Numbered from the stretch's first letter, positions 29,821 through 41,400 are shown. The stretch: 64,000 nucleotides of DNA from Alkalinema sp. FACHB-956 (GCF_014697025.1 NZ_JACJRC010000003.1:310001-374000); one strand, 5' to 3'. The notes: a model not told the origin generated them from the letters alone. Program-made: numbers and translations.

Positions 29821-30378
29821 CTAATTCGCACCGGCTAAGCGGTAGGAAATTCGGCGCAGTTGTCCCCGTAGGCTTGCATCAATGACTTGGGAACCGACTT
29901 TGATGATGACGCCACCAATGAGGCTGCTATCAACGCTGGTTTCCATATCGACCTGGCGAGCACCGGTCATCGCGATGACCCGATCGCGAATCGCTTGCTT
30001 TTGGCCGTCATTCAGTTCCACCGCCGAGGTGACTTCTGCTAATACGGCTTGGTTCAACTTACGAACCAATGCCTGAAATTCCTTGCAGATGCCCGCTAAA
30101 AAGACAATGCGACGCCGATCGATCAGCACTTGCAGGAAGTTCTGCGTAAAGGGGTTGATCTTGCCGCCAAATAGGCTAGCAATGACACCCTTCTTGGCAT
30201 CATCTTTGATAAAGGGGTTTTCAAAGAATTGAGCCAATTCGTCCGAAGTTCCGATGGTTTCTAAAATCAGGTTGATATCGTTGCTGAAGTCACCAACCAA
30301 ATTATTCGATTGACCCAGGGATAGCAGAGCTTGGGCGTAGGGTTCGTACACATCAGAAGTCAGCAGACCACCTTTCAT
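29821..30378 (-). CDS. atpH: ATP synthase delta chain
   Basis: A 185-aa peripheral-stalk subunit that ties b/b' to the top of F1. The family signature near the end is VDSSLIGGVIIKVGSQVIDASLRGQL, and the N-terminal helical domain has YAQALLSLGQSNN. Its ATG follows the TAA of the b-subunit gene without any gap; the ribosome-binding site GGAGG lies inside the end of that gene, so the two are probably translationally coupled. Also called atpD in cyanobacteria. Confidence 0.95.
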   Translation of the reverse strand: MKGGLLTSDVYEPYAQALLSLGQSNNLVGDFSNDINLILETIGTSDELAQFFENPFIKDDAKKGVIASLFGGKINPFTQNFLQVLIDRRRIVFLAGICKEFQALVRKLNQAVLAEVTSAVELNDGQKQAIRDRVIAMTGARQVDMETSVDSSLIGGVIIKVGSQVIDASLRGQLRRISYRLAGAN

Positions 30379-30936
30379 TTACTGACCTCCTAGGAGTGCA
30401 ATACTGCGATCGACCAACCGTTGTTGGGCATCGTCGTTTAACCGACCGGGCAACTGAGATTCTGCCTGCTGCATCGCCAACTCAGCAATGCGAACCCGCA
30501 ATTCGTTCAGAATGCGAGCTTGCTCAGCACTGAGGTTGGATGCGGCTTCTTGCTTCATACGAGCCACTTCTTCGGCTGCGTTGGCCAAAATGGCTTCCCG
30601 CGCCCGTTGGGCATCGCCTTCTGCCTTGGCCACAATTGCCACCGCTTCTGCTTGGGCATTCTTGAGCTTTTCCTGTTCCGCAGCCAGTAACTTCGCAGTT
30701 TCCGCACGACGCCGTTCTGCTTCGGAAAGGGCTTGTTCGATCGCCGATGAGCGTTCGCCCAGGGTTTTGCTTAAGAAACCACGACCAAAGTAAACCAATA
30801 TACCGATCACAATGGCGAGGTTGACTAAATTGGCTTCAATAATATCGAAATTGAAACCAAAGCCTCCCTCAGCCGCTTCCGCCATTTCTGAGGCTATCAA
30901 AGAAGCCCCACTGGCGAGTTGTAAAAAAATATCCAT
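30379..30936 (-). CDS. atpF: ATP synthase subunit b
   Basis: 185 aa: a short N-terminal region, one membrane helix ([20 protein letters not shown]) and a long charged coiled coil rich in Ala, Glu, Arg and Gln. It pairs with b' to form the peripheral stalk. Length and composition are standard for cyanobacterial b. The stop codon abuts the delta start codon. Confidence 0.95.
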   Translation of the reverse strand: MDIFLQLASGASLIASEMAEAAEGGFGFNFDIIEANLVNLAIVIGILVYFGRGFLSKTLGERSSAIEQALSEAERRRAETAKLLAAEQEKLKNAQAEAVAIVAKAEGDAQRAREAILANAAEEVARMKQEAASNLSAEQARILNELRVRIAELAMQQAESQLPGRLNDDAQQRLVDRSIALLGGQ

Positions 30937-31045
30937 GACACCAACTCACAACTGCGCCGAAAACATTATGGTAGGGACTAGATAAAACGTTCTAAAAGCC
31001 AGAATCAAGAGCGTTTTCTGAATTTCAGAATCGGTGAATCTGTCA

Positions 31046-31468
31046 CTACACTCCAACTAAAAGCTTGTTTAGAATCTCTTGGCTCAGGGCATCGACTTGC
31101 TGTTCCAGCGCTGCCATGGCAGTTGCTTTCTCAGCATCTAGCGCCTTCGTGGCTTGTTCTCGTTGGGCGATCGCTTCAGCCTGGGCAGCCGCAATTTGAT
31201 CATCCGCAATCTTTTGTGCTTCAGCTTGAGCCTTCGCAATGATTGCCTGATACTGACGACGGCTATCTGCCAACTCCTTCTCGTATTGTTGAGTAATGGC
31301 GTTGACCTTCTCTAACCCTTCCTTTGCGCCTGTTTGACTGCTGCGGATCAGCTCCGCACGGTCTTCAACTACCTTGGTTAAGGGTTTGAAGAAGATGGCG
31401 TTCAGGATCACCATCAGGAGAATAAATTGAACTGCCATCAGCGGCAGTGTCGCATCAAAATCAAACAT
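31046..31468 (-). CDS. atpF2: ATP synthase subunit b'
   Basis: 140 aa with the b' N-terminus MFDFDATLPLMAVQFILLMVILNAIFFKPLTKVV, one membrane helix and a coiled coil. Having distinct b and b' genes is a feature of photosynthetic bacteria and plastids. It lies between atpE and atpF, as expected. It is named atpG in much of the cyanobacterial literature, which can be confused with gamma. Confidence 0.95.
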   Translation of the reverse strand: MFDFDATLPLMAVQFILLMVILNAIFFKPLTKVVEDRAELIRSSQTGAKEGLEKVNAITQQYEKELADSRRQYQAIIAKAQAEAQKIADDQIAAAQAEAIAQREQATKALDAEKATAMAALEQQVDALSQEILNKLLVGV

Positions 31469-31574
31469 GATTGATTGGCTCGTGGGCTAGGACTGCAAGA
31501 CATGGGCAATGGGTCACGGGCTTAATCAGGAAAACTCCCTCGACCATGACCCACCCCACAACCAAACTCAAACC

Positions 31575-31874
<300 letters not shown>

Positions 31875-31973
31875 TCACGCGCCGCGATACAGCGTATCAC
31901 GTTAAGGGGATCGACATATCAATCCGGGGTTCAACGCTTGATTAAATCAAATTCAATCAAGGATAAACAGGTT

Positions 31974-32729
31974 TTAAGCATGCTCTTCATGCTCATCGCC
32001 ATGCCCTTCCAGTGCTTCATGAATGTAAGCACCGGCCAGGGTTGCAAATACCAACGCTTGGATGGCACTGGTAAATAATCCCAGTAGCATCACCGGCAGT
32101 GGTACAAACAACGGCACCAGAAGCACCAGCACACCCACAACGAGTTCATCCGCCAAGATGTTTCCAAATAGACGGAAGCTCAGGGAGAGGGGTTTGGTAA
32201 AGTCTTCTAAGATTGCGATGGGGAGCAGGACGGGGGTTGGTTGCACGTACTTCCCAAAGTAGCCCAAGCCTTTTTTCTTGAAGCCAGCATAGAAGTAGGC
32301 GATCGAAACCAGTAATGCCAAAGCAACTGTGGTGTTGATGTCGTTCGTGGGGGCAGCCAGTTCACCTTCCGGCAACTTAATCAGCTTCCAGGGCACGAGC
32401 GCACCCGACCAGTTGGCGACAAAAATGAACAGGAAGAGGGTTCCAATGAATGGCACCCAAGGCCGATATTCTTTTTCGCCCAACTGGTTGCGAGCTAAAT
32501 CACGCACAAACTCCAGTGCATACTCCATCAGGTTTTGAGCCCCTTTGGGCACCTTTTGGATATTCCGAGTCGCCAGCAACGAGGCAATGATCAACAATGC
32601 CGCGACGAACCAAGTCGTCAAGAAAACCTGCCCGTGAACCTCGAGATTGCCGATATGCCAATAAAAATGCTGACCCACCTCCAAGCTGGCGAGGGGCGCA
32701 ATATTGAGCGTGTCTAAGAAATTAAGCAT
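31974..32729 (-). CDS. atpB: ATP synthase subunit a
   Basis: A 251-aa membrane stator that forms the proton half-channels against the c ring. The essential arginine lies in [21 protein letters not shown], and the C-terminal helix [20 protein letters not shown] is intact. Five hydrophobic segments are visible. Length is typical of cyanobacteria and plastids. It follows atpI by 66 bp. Confidence 0.97.
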   Translation of the reverse strand: MLNFLDTLNIAPLASLEVGQHFYWHIGNLEVHGQVFLTTWFVAALLIIASLLATRNIQKVPKGAQNLMEYALEFVRDLARNQLGEKEYRPWVPFIGTLFLFIFVANWSGALVPWKLIKLPEGELAAPTNDINTTVALALLVSIAYFYAGFKKKGLGYFGKYVQPTPVLLPIAILEDFTKPLSLSFRLFGNILADELVVGVLVLLVPLFVPLPVMLLGLFTSAIQALVFATLAGAYIHEALEGHGDEHEEHA

Positions 32730-32795
32730 CTCAGTTCAAGCGGCTTTTCCCAAAGGTTGTGGGATGGATGATCCCAAATCGTGACCAATCATTCA

Positions 32796-33239
32796 TTACG
32801 AGTTCGCAGAACGATCGGGAACGAGGAGAATTCGTAGGGTGTAAATAATCAGAGTTGCTTTATAGGTGAGGAATCCTAAAAAGATGGGCAGGATACTGAG
32901 TTGCTTCAGTTGTGTAGCGAGAATCATCACGCCCACGAAAACCGCAATTTGCGATTTTCCTACCGCACTTGCTCCTTGACCCAGCTTCTCGACATTTTTA
33001 CCCAGCAACCTCAGATAAATGACACCCGTGAATGCGCCCATCAAATAATTCAGAGCTACATTCAAGTCATAAAAAAACCACACCGCTGGAAAGATGAGTC
33101 CCATCAGAACAATCGTTGTGACGATCAATTCACGCTGTAGAGCGTAGTACTCGTCCATAGATTGCGAAGAAGAACCTTCTTCAACCTCTACGGGGGGCTG
33201 TTCGATCGCATCAACACTGGCTTGAGGGATATCCTCCAT
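32796..33239 (-). CDS. atpI: ATP synthase subunit I (Atp1)
   Basis: 147 aa, first gene of the operon. Four hydrophobic segments follow a polar N-terminus of about 35 residues; YLMGAFTGVIYLRLLGKNVEKLG is characteristic. In bacteria AtpI-type proteins help assemble the c ring. Sequence conservation is low in the family, and the assignment rests also on position in front of atpB. Confidence 0.9.
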   Translation of the reverse strand: MEDIPQASVDAIEQPPVEVEEGSSSQSMDEYYALQRELIVTTIVLMGLIFPAVWFFYDLNVALNYLMGAFTGVIYLRLLGKNVEKLGQGASAVGKSQIAVFVGVMILATQLKQLSILPIFLGFLTYKATLIIYTLRILLVPDRSANS

Positions 33240-33460
33240 AGCAAAAATGGTTAAACTGAAGTTTTCGACAATCTGCCAGGAAATTCAGCTCGAATGCAGT
33301 ATTCAAAGCGCTTCCGTGGCAAAACTAAACCACTGGAGATCATATCACGAGGGGGTAACAATACTTAAAAATCGGAAAGCGAGGATTTGATTGAGGGGCT
33401 GGAACGGGCCAAAAAAGGGGCTTCAAAGGGCCTGTCAGGCTGGGGTGGTGGGATGCTTGC

Positions 33461-35173
33461 CTAGCCTTGCAATCCTGCGATCGCGACTTGCAGAAAACGC
33501 AACCAACTGGGTGCGACCATGAGCTTGAGGTAGGCTTGGGCAGTTTGTTTGAGATTGCGGTGATCGACAAACCAGGTGGGCAAGGTGAGGGGGCGGAACG
33601 GGAGGGAGAGGACTGATTTTTGGGGATGGTCGAATAGGTAAGTATTGTGGACAAAGCCTTGACCGGATTGGATGTGGTGCAGGGGGTTGCCAGGAAATGC
33701 ACCCCAAGCCAACCCTGCAAACATAAAGGCTGCCCCCGCCCAGGCATTGACGCCAATGACGCCGTAGCGCAGGTGGGCGATCGCTGCGTCCAATTCTGCT
33801 CGGTATTGCCGCTGGGTGGGTGGGGCGATCAAGAGGATGCAGCCTAAGTTGCCTGCGACGGTGTGGTTAACAAAGTCTACGGCGGCTGGGAGGAATTCAT
33901 CGGCGGTTTGGGCCGCGATCGTGACTTCGGCCAAGACCCCACAAAAGGCTTCCTGGGTCAGGGCGTATTCTCCCGCTTGGGCGGGGACATTAGGCAAGAG
34001 GGTCCAGGGCAGGTGATCGGTAGGGGTTTCCGGTACGGCTGGATCCTTTAATGGGAGATGATCGGGGTATTGGGTACAAAAAGCTTGGTGGCGTTCCTGG
34101 GCACCGGGGTAGTAGGCTTTGCGGGTGGGAGTTTGGGCGAGGGTTTGATGGAGGAGGGTTAAAAACTCTTCCCGTTGGGGCCAATCTTGTGCAAGGACAA
34201 GGACTTTGCCTGCGACACAATCGAAGCTGCCGTTATGGGCGACCATGCTGGCAATATGTCTGGCTTGAAATTGCAGATCCGATCGCGACCATTGACCGGG
34301 GACGACCAAAATGGGAGTGACGCCGCCGAGTTCTGAGGCAATCGGTTTGTTGAGTTGCGGGGTGCCTGTGTTTTTTTGCTGCTGGGGATTCTTGCCCCAA
34401 ACAATATTGTCGTGGGTGGCTTCGGCTCCGGTGATGTGAATGGTGTCGATCTCGGGGTGTTGGCAGAGGTAGGCTCCGGTGTCTGCACCGCCGTAGACAA
34501 TCGCGAGGAAGCCGTCTTGAATCAGGGGGGCAAAGGTCTGTTCCAGGAATGGCCCGATGTAGGCATTGACTGGATTCATTTTGAGTAGGACAGTTTGGTC
34601 TTCGGTGAAGAGTTGGTGAATGGTATCGAGGGGGGCGATGCAGGAGAGATTACCTGCGCCCAGGACTAGGCACAGTTGGCCAAGGCTAGGTTTGTGGCGA
34701 TAGATTTTGCCTTGGGTGGTGGGACGATCGGGGTCTAGCCAAACTTCGCCACGCTGCCCCAGAAAGAGCAAACAATCCATCAGGTTTTCGGGGAAGACTT
34801 GGGCGATCGCTTGGCTTTGGAATTGCCGCAGGGGTGCGGTGCGGGGTTTGCCAGCTTGCCAGGTTTGTAGGGTGGTGATGAGCGATCGTAGTCCCATGGC
34901 GGTGGCGACGGGGCCAGCAATCCATTCTTCTCCAGCAATGGCGGCGTCAGGGTCGAGTCCTTTGGCTTGGCAGGAGGCGTTGGCCCAGGCGGGGGCGATG
35001 CGATCGAGGTTGACTAGGCATTGTTCTAAATATTGAATGCGTTGTGCGATCGAGACTTGTAACCAGTTGTGTTTGTGCTGGGTGAGGTGGGCCAGGGTGC
35101 GATCGAGGTCGGCGGAGGTAGGGGCTTGAGGCAGGGGGGTGGGAGACGGGGCTTCCATCGGTAAAACAGTCAT
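33461..35173 (-). CDS. Aldehyde dehydrogenase family protein
   Basis: 570 aa, longer than the usual 480-500. The catalytic pieces are recognisable: the glutamate motif ASELGGVTPILV and the nucleophile cysteine in NGSFDCVAGKVLVLA. The N-terminal NAD-binding part (LCLVLGAGNLSCIAPLDTIHQLF) is diverged from classical aldehyde dehydrogenases. The frame ends with an unusual hydrophobic C-terminal tail. The substrate is unknown. It lies downstream of the P450 on the same strand, but 480 bp away, so cotranscription is uncertain. Confidence 0.82.
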   Translation of the reverse strand: MTVLPMEAPSPTPLPQAPTSADLDRTLAHLTQHKHNWLQVSIAQRIQYLEQCLVNLDRIAPAWANASCQAKGLDPDAAIAGEEWIAGPVATAMGLRSLITTLQTWQAGKPRTAPLRQFQSQAIAQVFPENLMDCLLFLGQRGEVWLDPDRPTTQGKIYRHKPSLGQLCLVLGAGNLSCIAPLDTIHQLFTEDQTVLLKMNPVNAYIGPFLEQTFAPLIQDGFLAIVYGGADTGAYLCQHPEIDTIHITGAEATHDNIVWGKNPQQQKNTGTPQLNKPIASELGGVTPILVVPGQWSRSDLQFQARHIASMVAHNGSFDCVAGKVLVLAQDWPQREEFLTLLHQTLAQTPTRKAYYPGAQERHQAFCTQYPDHLPLKDPAVPETPTDHLPWTLLPNVPAQAGEYALTQEAFCGVLAEVTIAAQTADEFLPAAVDFVNHTVAGNLGCILLIAPPTQRQYRAELDAAIAHLRYGVIGVNAWAGAAFMFAGLAWGAFPGNPLHHIQSGQGFVHNTYLFDHPQKSVLSLPFRPLTLPTWFVDHRNLKQTAQAYLKLMVAPSWLRFLQVAIAGLQG

Positions 35174-35589
35174 GGCGCTTAAGGGGGTATCCCAACTTTA
35201 CGTGAACGTTCAGGATTACGCCAAATTGGTCGTCTTGGTTTTATGGGAGCTGCGTAAGGCGTAAAAATCTGCAATTGACGAAAAGTTTACATTTATTGAT
35301 CCGATACGGTTGACTTTGAATGGGGTTTGTTCGCAGCAGAATTTTTCACTTTGGATCCATAAGTAAGTTATATTTCCAGTCCTTTTCCCACAGTAAACGG
35401 GAGTTGGATCGAGATTGGGATGATATTCACTAACAATGAGAATCTCAATTGCGGGAAAGGTTTTAGAAATCGAGCCAGCAATTGGTTAAACATGAGCGGC
35501 AACACTTACGGATTTACCTAACCGGACATCAAGATTTCGCTTAGGAGCCGAAATGGTAGCTCCACTTCAGCCAACATCTACTAGAGCTT

Positions 35590-35607
35590 GGTCTACTAGA
35601 GCTTGAG
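35590..35607. repeat. Short duplication in the P450-ALDH gap
   Basis: TCTACTAGAGCTTG occurs twice (starting about 35576 and 35592). The remaining gap between 35174 and 35653 is AT-rich and contains no gene I can support. Confidence 0.7.
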
Positions 35608-35653
35608 GAAAAATCGTAGCATTATATTTCTCCAATTTTGACCTGCCGATCGA

Positions 35654-36961
35654 CTAGCTTTTGTGCATCGATCGCCGTTGGAAGGTGACTCGACAGCCGT
35701 CTTTCGGGCGACAGACGGGAATAATCATGGGGTCTAGGTTTTGGTGAGGTAACAGTTGCCACTCGTAATCCCGTAGCAAATGGGCCAGGACTAACTTCAT
35801 TTCCATTTTTGCAAAGGCTAGCCCTAAACAAATGCGTGACCCACCACCAAACCCCACCAGGCCAAAAGGTTTCGGTTTATCCTCTAGCCAACGATCGGGG
35901 TTGAACCGCTCCGGTTCAGGATATAACTCCGGAAGTTGGTGGGTGTAGGCGATCGAATACTGCACCAGCCAACCCGCAGGCACATGGTAACCGTTAAAGT
36001 CAAACCCTTGAACCACTCCCCGAAAGCCGCCACCGACCGGGGGATGACACCGTTCAATTTCCAGCAAAAAGCGATCGAGGGCAGGCATTTGCTGCAAGGC
36101 TTCCAGGGTTAACGGAGCCTTTCCCAACGCCTCTTGTTCTGTACGCAGGGTTTGCAGAATTTCTGGATGGCGACCCAATTCCAAAACAGACCAAGTCAGC
36201 ATTGCCGTTGTTGTTTCATGCCCAGCAAACAGCATGAGAATGGCGTGGTTACAAATTTCTTCTTGGCTGAGACGATCGCCGGTTTCGTCGGTTGCTTGTA
36301 GGAGTAGACTGAGGGCGTCATTGGTGGGATTTTTGCGCCGTTGGTTCACGACCTGATTGACATAGGTGAGGATTTTTCGCCGTGCCGCTAAGCCTCGGTT
36401 GAGTTTGGTGCCTGGGAGGTTGATGAAGGAGAAAAAGCCATCGGAAAGCTGGGTAAATAAGGTACTTAGGCGTTGATTATCCGATCCAGTTTCTACGCCC
36501 AGGAAGATGTTACTGGCGACTTCAAAGGTGAATCGTTTAAATTCCGGGAACCATTGGAGTTGCTGTTGTTGTTCCCATCGGTACAGGTATTGCTGCACGA
36601 TCGCTTCCATCGTTTCCAAATACCGGGCTAGGGCTGCACCGTAGAAGGCCGGCATAAGTAATTTGCGGTTACGTCGATGTTCTGCCCCATCCTGGAGAAA
36701 CAGCGATCGACCCAGTAATAGGCGAAAAGGCTGGGGCCAACCATCCCCCCAGGTCAGATGATCCATACCAGAGGAAAGGATAAATTCCAAGGCTGTCGGC
36801 CCCACCATGAAGGCAGCGGGCTTGCCAGCAAATCGTGTACTAAAAATGGGGCCATATTCAGCATAGCGATCGGCAATGTAGTTGGGATTCCTAGCAAATT
36901 CTAGGGTTTCGCCAATGATGGGTAATCCTTTTCTGCCGGGGGGAAGGGGGAAGGGCGTCAT
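35654..36961 (-). CDS. Cytochrome P450, CYP120/CYP26-like
   Basis: 435 aa from ATG at 36961 (MTPFPLPPGRKGLPIIGETLEF, the normal proline-rich start). The I-helix motif is LFAGHETTTAML, the ExxR motif is EIER, and the heme loop is GFGGGSRICLGLAFAKMEMKL with the cysteine ligand. The sequence style is that of the CYP120 group, cyanobacterial relatives of CYP26 that act on retinoids; the actual substrate is not known. A longer reading frame upstream is rejected because it contains the terminator of the previous gene. Confidence 0.9.
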   Translation of the reverse strand: MTPFPLPPGRKGLPIIGETLEFARNPNYIADRYAEYGPIFSTRFAGKPAAFMVGPTALEFILSSGMDHLTWGDGWPQPFRLLLGRSLFLQDGAEHRRNRKLLMPAFYGAALARYLETMEAIVQQYLYRWEQQQQLQWFPEFKRFTFEVASNIFLGVETGSDNQRLSTLFTQLSDGFFSFINLPGTKLNRGLAARRKILTYVNQVVNQRRKNPTNDALSLLLQATDETGDRLSQEEICNHAILMLFAGHETTTAMLTWSVLELGRHPEILQTLRTEQEALGKAPLTLEALQQMPALDRFLLEIERCHPPVGGGFRGVVQGFDFNGYHVPAGWLVQYSIAYTHQLPELYPEPERFNPDRWLEDKPKPFGLVGFGGGSRICLGLAFAKMEMKLVLAHLLRDYEWQLLPHQNLDPMIIPVCRPKDGCRVTFQRRSMHKS

Positions 36962-37072
36962 CTTTGAATCTACAGGGTGGAATCTGGGCGATCGGGGCAA
37001 TGAGTTTAAGTTTACGAACAAAAAAGCTTTCCGCACAGCCATCCGCATCGATCGCTCAGAAATTTTGCCCAG

Positions 37073-37100
37073 AAAAAACCTCTCCCAGTTGGGAGAGGTT
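37073..37100 (-). terminator. Rho-independent terminator upstream of the P450 gene
   Basis: A perfect 11-bp stem with two-base loop (AACCTCTCCCA / TGGGAGAGGTT) is followed on the minus strand by six T. It ends the transcript of the 37284-38081 gene. It also marks the upstream limit of the P450 gene. Confidence 0.9.
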
Positions 37101-37283
37101 TCACCATGAGAAGACCAACCATGACACAAGGAAGAGAACCGGAAGGGTCAGTCATAGTCGAACAAGACCTTGTCGCGCAAAACCTTGTCGCCCCAGACTA
37201 TCCCCTACAAACTGACACCCAAAACACGAACCAAGACCCCTTCAACTCACCTCAAATTGGACTGAGATGAATCATCGATGGCC

Positions 37284-38081
37284 CTAATAGCGATTAAACG
37301 CCAGGGGAGAATTTAACCGCAGATCCAAATCGCTGTCGGAATTAATCACGACCACTTCGGTTTTCTTGGGTTTACCCAGCAACAATCCACCCAGGGCACC
37401 CCCTGCCGTTCCAATGAGAATCTTGCCCAGCGTGATTTTCCGGTTGCCCGTTACGCCAGAAATAATCGTTGCGGCCCCAGTCCCGATCGCGGCTCCTGTC
37501 AAAATCGAAGCGGTTTGATTGCCTTTTTCGATCGTTTCTTTACGAGTCACGATATTCGAAGTCGCATCGAGGGGCATCCGCAGTCCATCTTTGCTGCCAT
37601 CCTTTAGGACAAGCGTCTTGGCAATGAATCGCGAGCCTTTTTCGTTATCGCTGGTCGTGGCAGGGCGCAGTTCCCCTTCCACCTTGCTGCCCGCCGGAAT
37701 CAGCAGGGTGCCATTACTGGCGCGAATATTGCTGGGAACCGTCAAATCAATTTTTTGAGTTTCATCCGGAGTCACTACAATTTTTTCTGCCTTGTCGTAG
37801 GTCACCGGAATCACCGTCCCCACCGGAATTCGCAATGTCCGCGAAAACAGCACGGGCTGATTGTAGGTTTGGGCAACCCGAACTGGGGTGGATTGGGCTT
37901 GGACACCCAAGGTAGCGATCGGAGCCAAGTTGACGATCGGAGTCCCCAAGGCAATGATCAAGGCCGTTCCGGCCTGCCAACGCTTGAAGCTAGAGGGTGC
38001 GCTAGGGGACTGACTGGTCTGTTCGGAAGCCTGATCTAAAACCTGATCTGAAGCCTGACCTAATGTGTGTGAGCTAACCAT
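37284..38081 (-). CDS. Conserved-looking exported/membrane protein of unknown function
   Basis: 265 aa. A polar N-terminus is followed by a hydrophobic stretch (about 35-60) ending near GVQAQ, likely a signal peptide or anchor. The central part reads as a small beta domain (RTLRIPVGTVIPVTYDKAEKIVV and LLIPAGSKVEGELRPA). The C-terminal part carries a glycine-zipper-like region (GAAIGTGAATIISGVTG and GTAGGALGGLLLGKP) that could insert in membranes. No family name is offered. It is divergent from the SbcC-type gene across 324 bp. Confidence 0.7.
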   Translation of the reverse strand: MVSSHTLGQASDQVLDQASEQTSQSPSAPSSFKRWQAGTALIIALGTPIVNLAPIATLGVQAQSTPVRVAQTYNQPVLFSRTLRIPVGTVIPVTYDKAEKIVVTPDETQKIDLTVPSNIRASNGTLLIPAGSKVEGELRPATTSDNEKGSRFIAKTLVLKDGSKDGLRMPLDATSNIVTRKETIEKGNQTASILTGAAIGTGAATIISGVTGNRKITLGKILIGTAGGALGGLLLGKPKKTEVVVINSDSDLDLRLNSPLAFNRY

Positions 38082-38405
38082 AATCTAGAGTATCCGTGGA
38101 GGAGTGGTTCTTAAGCAGTTTGACGCAGGCGTTCCCAGAAGGTTCCTGACTTCTGCCAGCGAGGATTCCCCCTTACCTTCTCGCACTGAACTTGATCGCC
38201 CGATCGGAAACAAGACCCCAACGATCGCCAGAGAAGCCTCAAACGATCGAGCCACGATCGGGAAATTTGCCTCAACCCCTTACGGATCGTGCCTTTGGCG
38301 ATCTACACTGTAAATTGCGTTCGTATGTATTGACGTGCATCTGTATTGGTGAATGTTTGTATTAGTGGACGCGGGATAGAGATCGATATTCCTTAGGCGA
38401 GTAGC

Positions 38406-41400
38406 ATGATTCCCTTGCAACTCAAATTGAATAACTTTTTGAGTTATCGGGAAGCCACCTTGGACTTTCGTGGGCTGCACACGGCCTGCATTTCCGGTGC
38501 CAACGGTGCGGGCAAATCCTCGTTATTGGAAGCGATTTCCTGGGCCATTTGGGGCGAAAGTCGTGCCGCAGTGGAAGACGATATCATTCATTTTGGCGAA
38601 AGTGAAACCCGCGTTGAATTCCTGTTTTGCATCCATAACCACCTCTATCGCGTAATTCGTAGCCGCCATCGGGGTCAGGGCATGATTTTGGAGTTTCAAA
38701 TTGCCTTGGATCCGTTAACCCATGAATTTCCCCAACGGTTTCGGCCCCTGACGGAAAAGGGCTTGCGGGCGACACAACAATTTATTTTGGAACACGTAAA
38801 GCTAGACTACGACACATTTATTAATTCAGCTTACCTGCGCCAAGGGCGAGCCGATGAATTCATGCTGAAGCGCCCCAGCGATCGTAAACAAATTCTGGCT
38901 GACCTGCTGAAACTGCAACAGTACGACGAACTGGCTGAAAAGGCCAAGGAGCAAGCTCGGCAATTCAAAGCGGAAGTGGATGCCCTAGAACGCCAGCAAA
39001 CGTCGATCGACCAGCAACTCAGCCAATTGCAAAATCTGGAAACTCAGCAGGCTGAACTGGAACAGCACCTCTCCACGCTACAAGAGCAACAAATTCGCGA
39101 TCGAAAAACCTTGCAAACCTTACAAACCCAGCAGCACCAGCGGGAAATTTGGCAACAGCAACTGCAATGGCATCGACAGCAATACCAGCAACATCAGCAG
39201 GATTGCCAACGGCTACAAAAGGAATATCAACAGGCAGAAGAGAGTTATCAAGCGATCGTTGCACTCTTGCAAGCGGAGGAAGCGATCTATGCCGCCTATT
39301 TGCACAGCCAAGAACTCCAAGCCCAGGAAGAATTCCTAGCCAATCGCTTCCAGCTTTACCAAGACTTGCAAACACGCAAACAACAATATCTCAATCAACA
39401 TCAGCAACGGCTTAATGAACTGCAACAACAGCAGCAGCAATTGTGGGCCCAAACGGAGACCTTGCGCGACCAGATGGAAGAGAACCAGCACATTCTCAGT
39501 CACATCCCCGACGTAGAAGCGGGGTTGGCCAATCTGCAAAGCGCTCGTCAACAGTTGGAACAATTCGATAGTATTCAACTGCAAGTCGCACCCCTCTTAC
39601 AACGCAAACAGCAACTCCAACGATCGATTGACCAAGCCACTGCCCGCGTTACGGCTCGCTTAGAAGAACTCCGCACCACTGCAAAACAGATGGAGCAACA
39701 ACAATCGCAACAACCACAGTTACAGCAGGCGGTGGTGGAAGTCTGCGATCGGATTGATGAATTGGATAAACTGCGGAAATATCAAGAACGGGTACGGGAA
39801 AAGGGGTTGGAGCGGCGCAACTTCATGGAACGATTACAGGCTCACCAACGGGATTACGAAGCGCAACTGGCGGAGGTTGATCAAATCCTTCGCTTGCTCA
39901 AACATCGCAGCGAAGATGCCCACCTCACCACAGAGTTACAAGCCGCGCTGCTCCGACACCATGATGAAGCGATGGACATGATCGTTGAGTTGGCCGACGA
40001 CAATCCCGCATCCCTAACGCGCGATCGGGCTCCGGTGACCGTCCAAGAAGCCACGGGGAATTACACATCCGACAATTACGCATCCGGCAATTACACATCC
40101 AGTAATCACGCATCCAGTAATCACGCATCCAGCAATTACACATCCGGCAATTCTGACCTAGACTCGACGGTGACGAATCCTACGGCGAATCTGGCAGACT
40201 TTCCCCCCTGTCCCCTGTGCGATCGGCCTTTGGATGAACACCACTGGGAATTGGTAGTGCAAAAACATTTGGCTAAACAACAGGAGATTCTGGAGCAAAT
40301 TTGGGTGATTCGGGAACAACTGGCAGTATCTGAACGGGAAATCCAAGTGCTGCGTCAGGAATATCGCGATATCGAAAAACGATTGGAGCAGTACGGTTCG
40401 GTGTTAGAACGGCGGGGGCAGTTGCAGGAGCAGCTTCAGGTCAATGAATCCAGTCGCCAGAGCCTCGATCAACTACTGCACGAAGTGCAGCACCTGGAGC
40501 ACCAACTGTTGAGTGGGGAATTTGCCCCCGATCTGCAAGAGGAATTGCGGCTATTGGATCACACCCTGGACAACCTGAACTACGACGATCGCAACCATGC
40601 CATTGCCCGAGGACTGGTCGATCGCTGGCGCTGGGCCGAAATTAAGCAGGCCGAAATTAAGCAAGCTCAACGGCGACAAACCCAGATTGAGCACCGGCTG
40701 CCGGAATTGCAAGCCCAGCAGGATGACTGTACGGCTCAAATCGCCCAACTGGAAACCACCCTGGCAGCGGGGCTGGCTCAGTACGACCAACACCTTGCCG
40801 ACCTCGGCTACAGCCTAGAGCAGCACAACGCCCTCAGAGCCGCCCTCAAACAGGTGCAAGCCAGCCAATTGCGCTACCAAGAACTCCAGCAGGCCCAACA
40901 GCAATATCCCCACCTGCGGCAACGCCTAGAAGACCTCGCAGAGTCTTTACAAACCAAGCTAGTCAGTCTGGAAAGTGTGGGCCAGCAGTGCCAATATCTC
41001 GAAAAATGCTTAGCCGCTGCCCCGGAACCCACCGCCCAGATTCAGCAGCTAGAGCAAAAGTTGCAACGGGAGCGGCAAACCTTGGATGCAACCCTTTCAC
41101 GACTGGGGCAATTACAACAACAACAGCAACAGCGATCGTATCTGCTACAAGACCAAGTAACGCTACAACGATCGCTACAAACGACCCGCCAGCAATATCG
41201 TATTTATCAGGAACTAGTACAGGCCTTTGGCAAAAATGGCATTCAAGCCCTGATGATTGAAAATGTTTTACCGCAGTTGGAAACCCTGGCCAATCAAATT
41301 TTGACGCGGTTGACGAATAATCAATTACATGTGCAATTTGTCACCCAAAAACGCAATGCGAAAGGCAAACTCCCCAATGCAAAACTCGCGGAAACCCTAG

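Noticed and set aside
36962-37129. N-terminal extension of the P450
   Set aside because: It contains a perfect Rho-independent terminator, and the normal P450 start lies at 36961.
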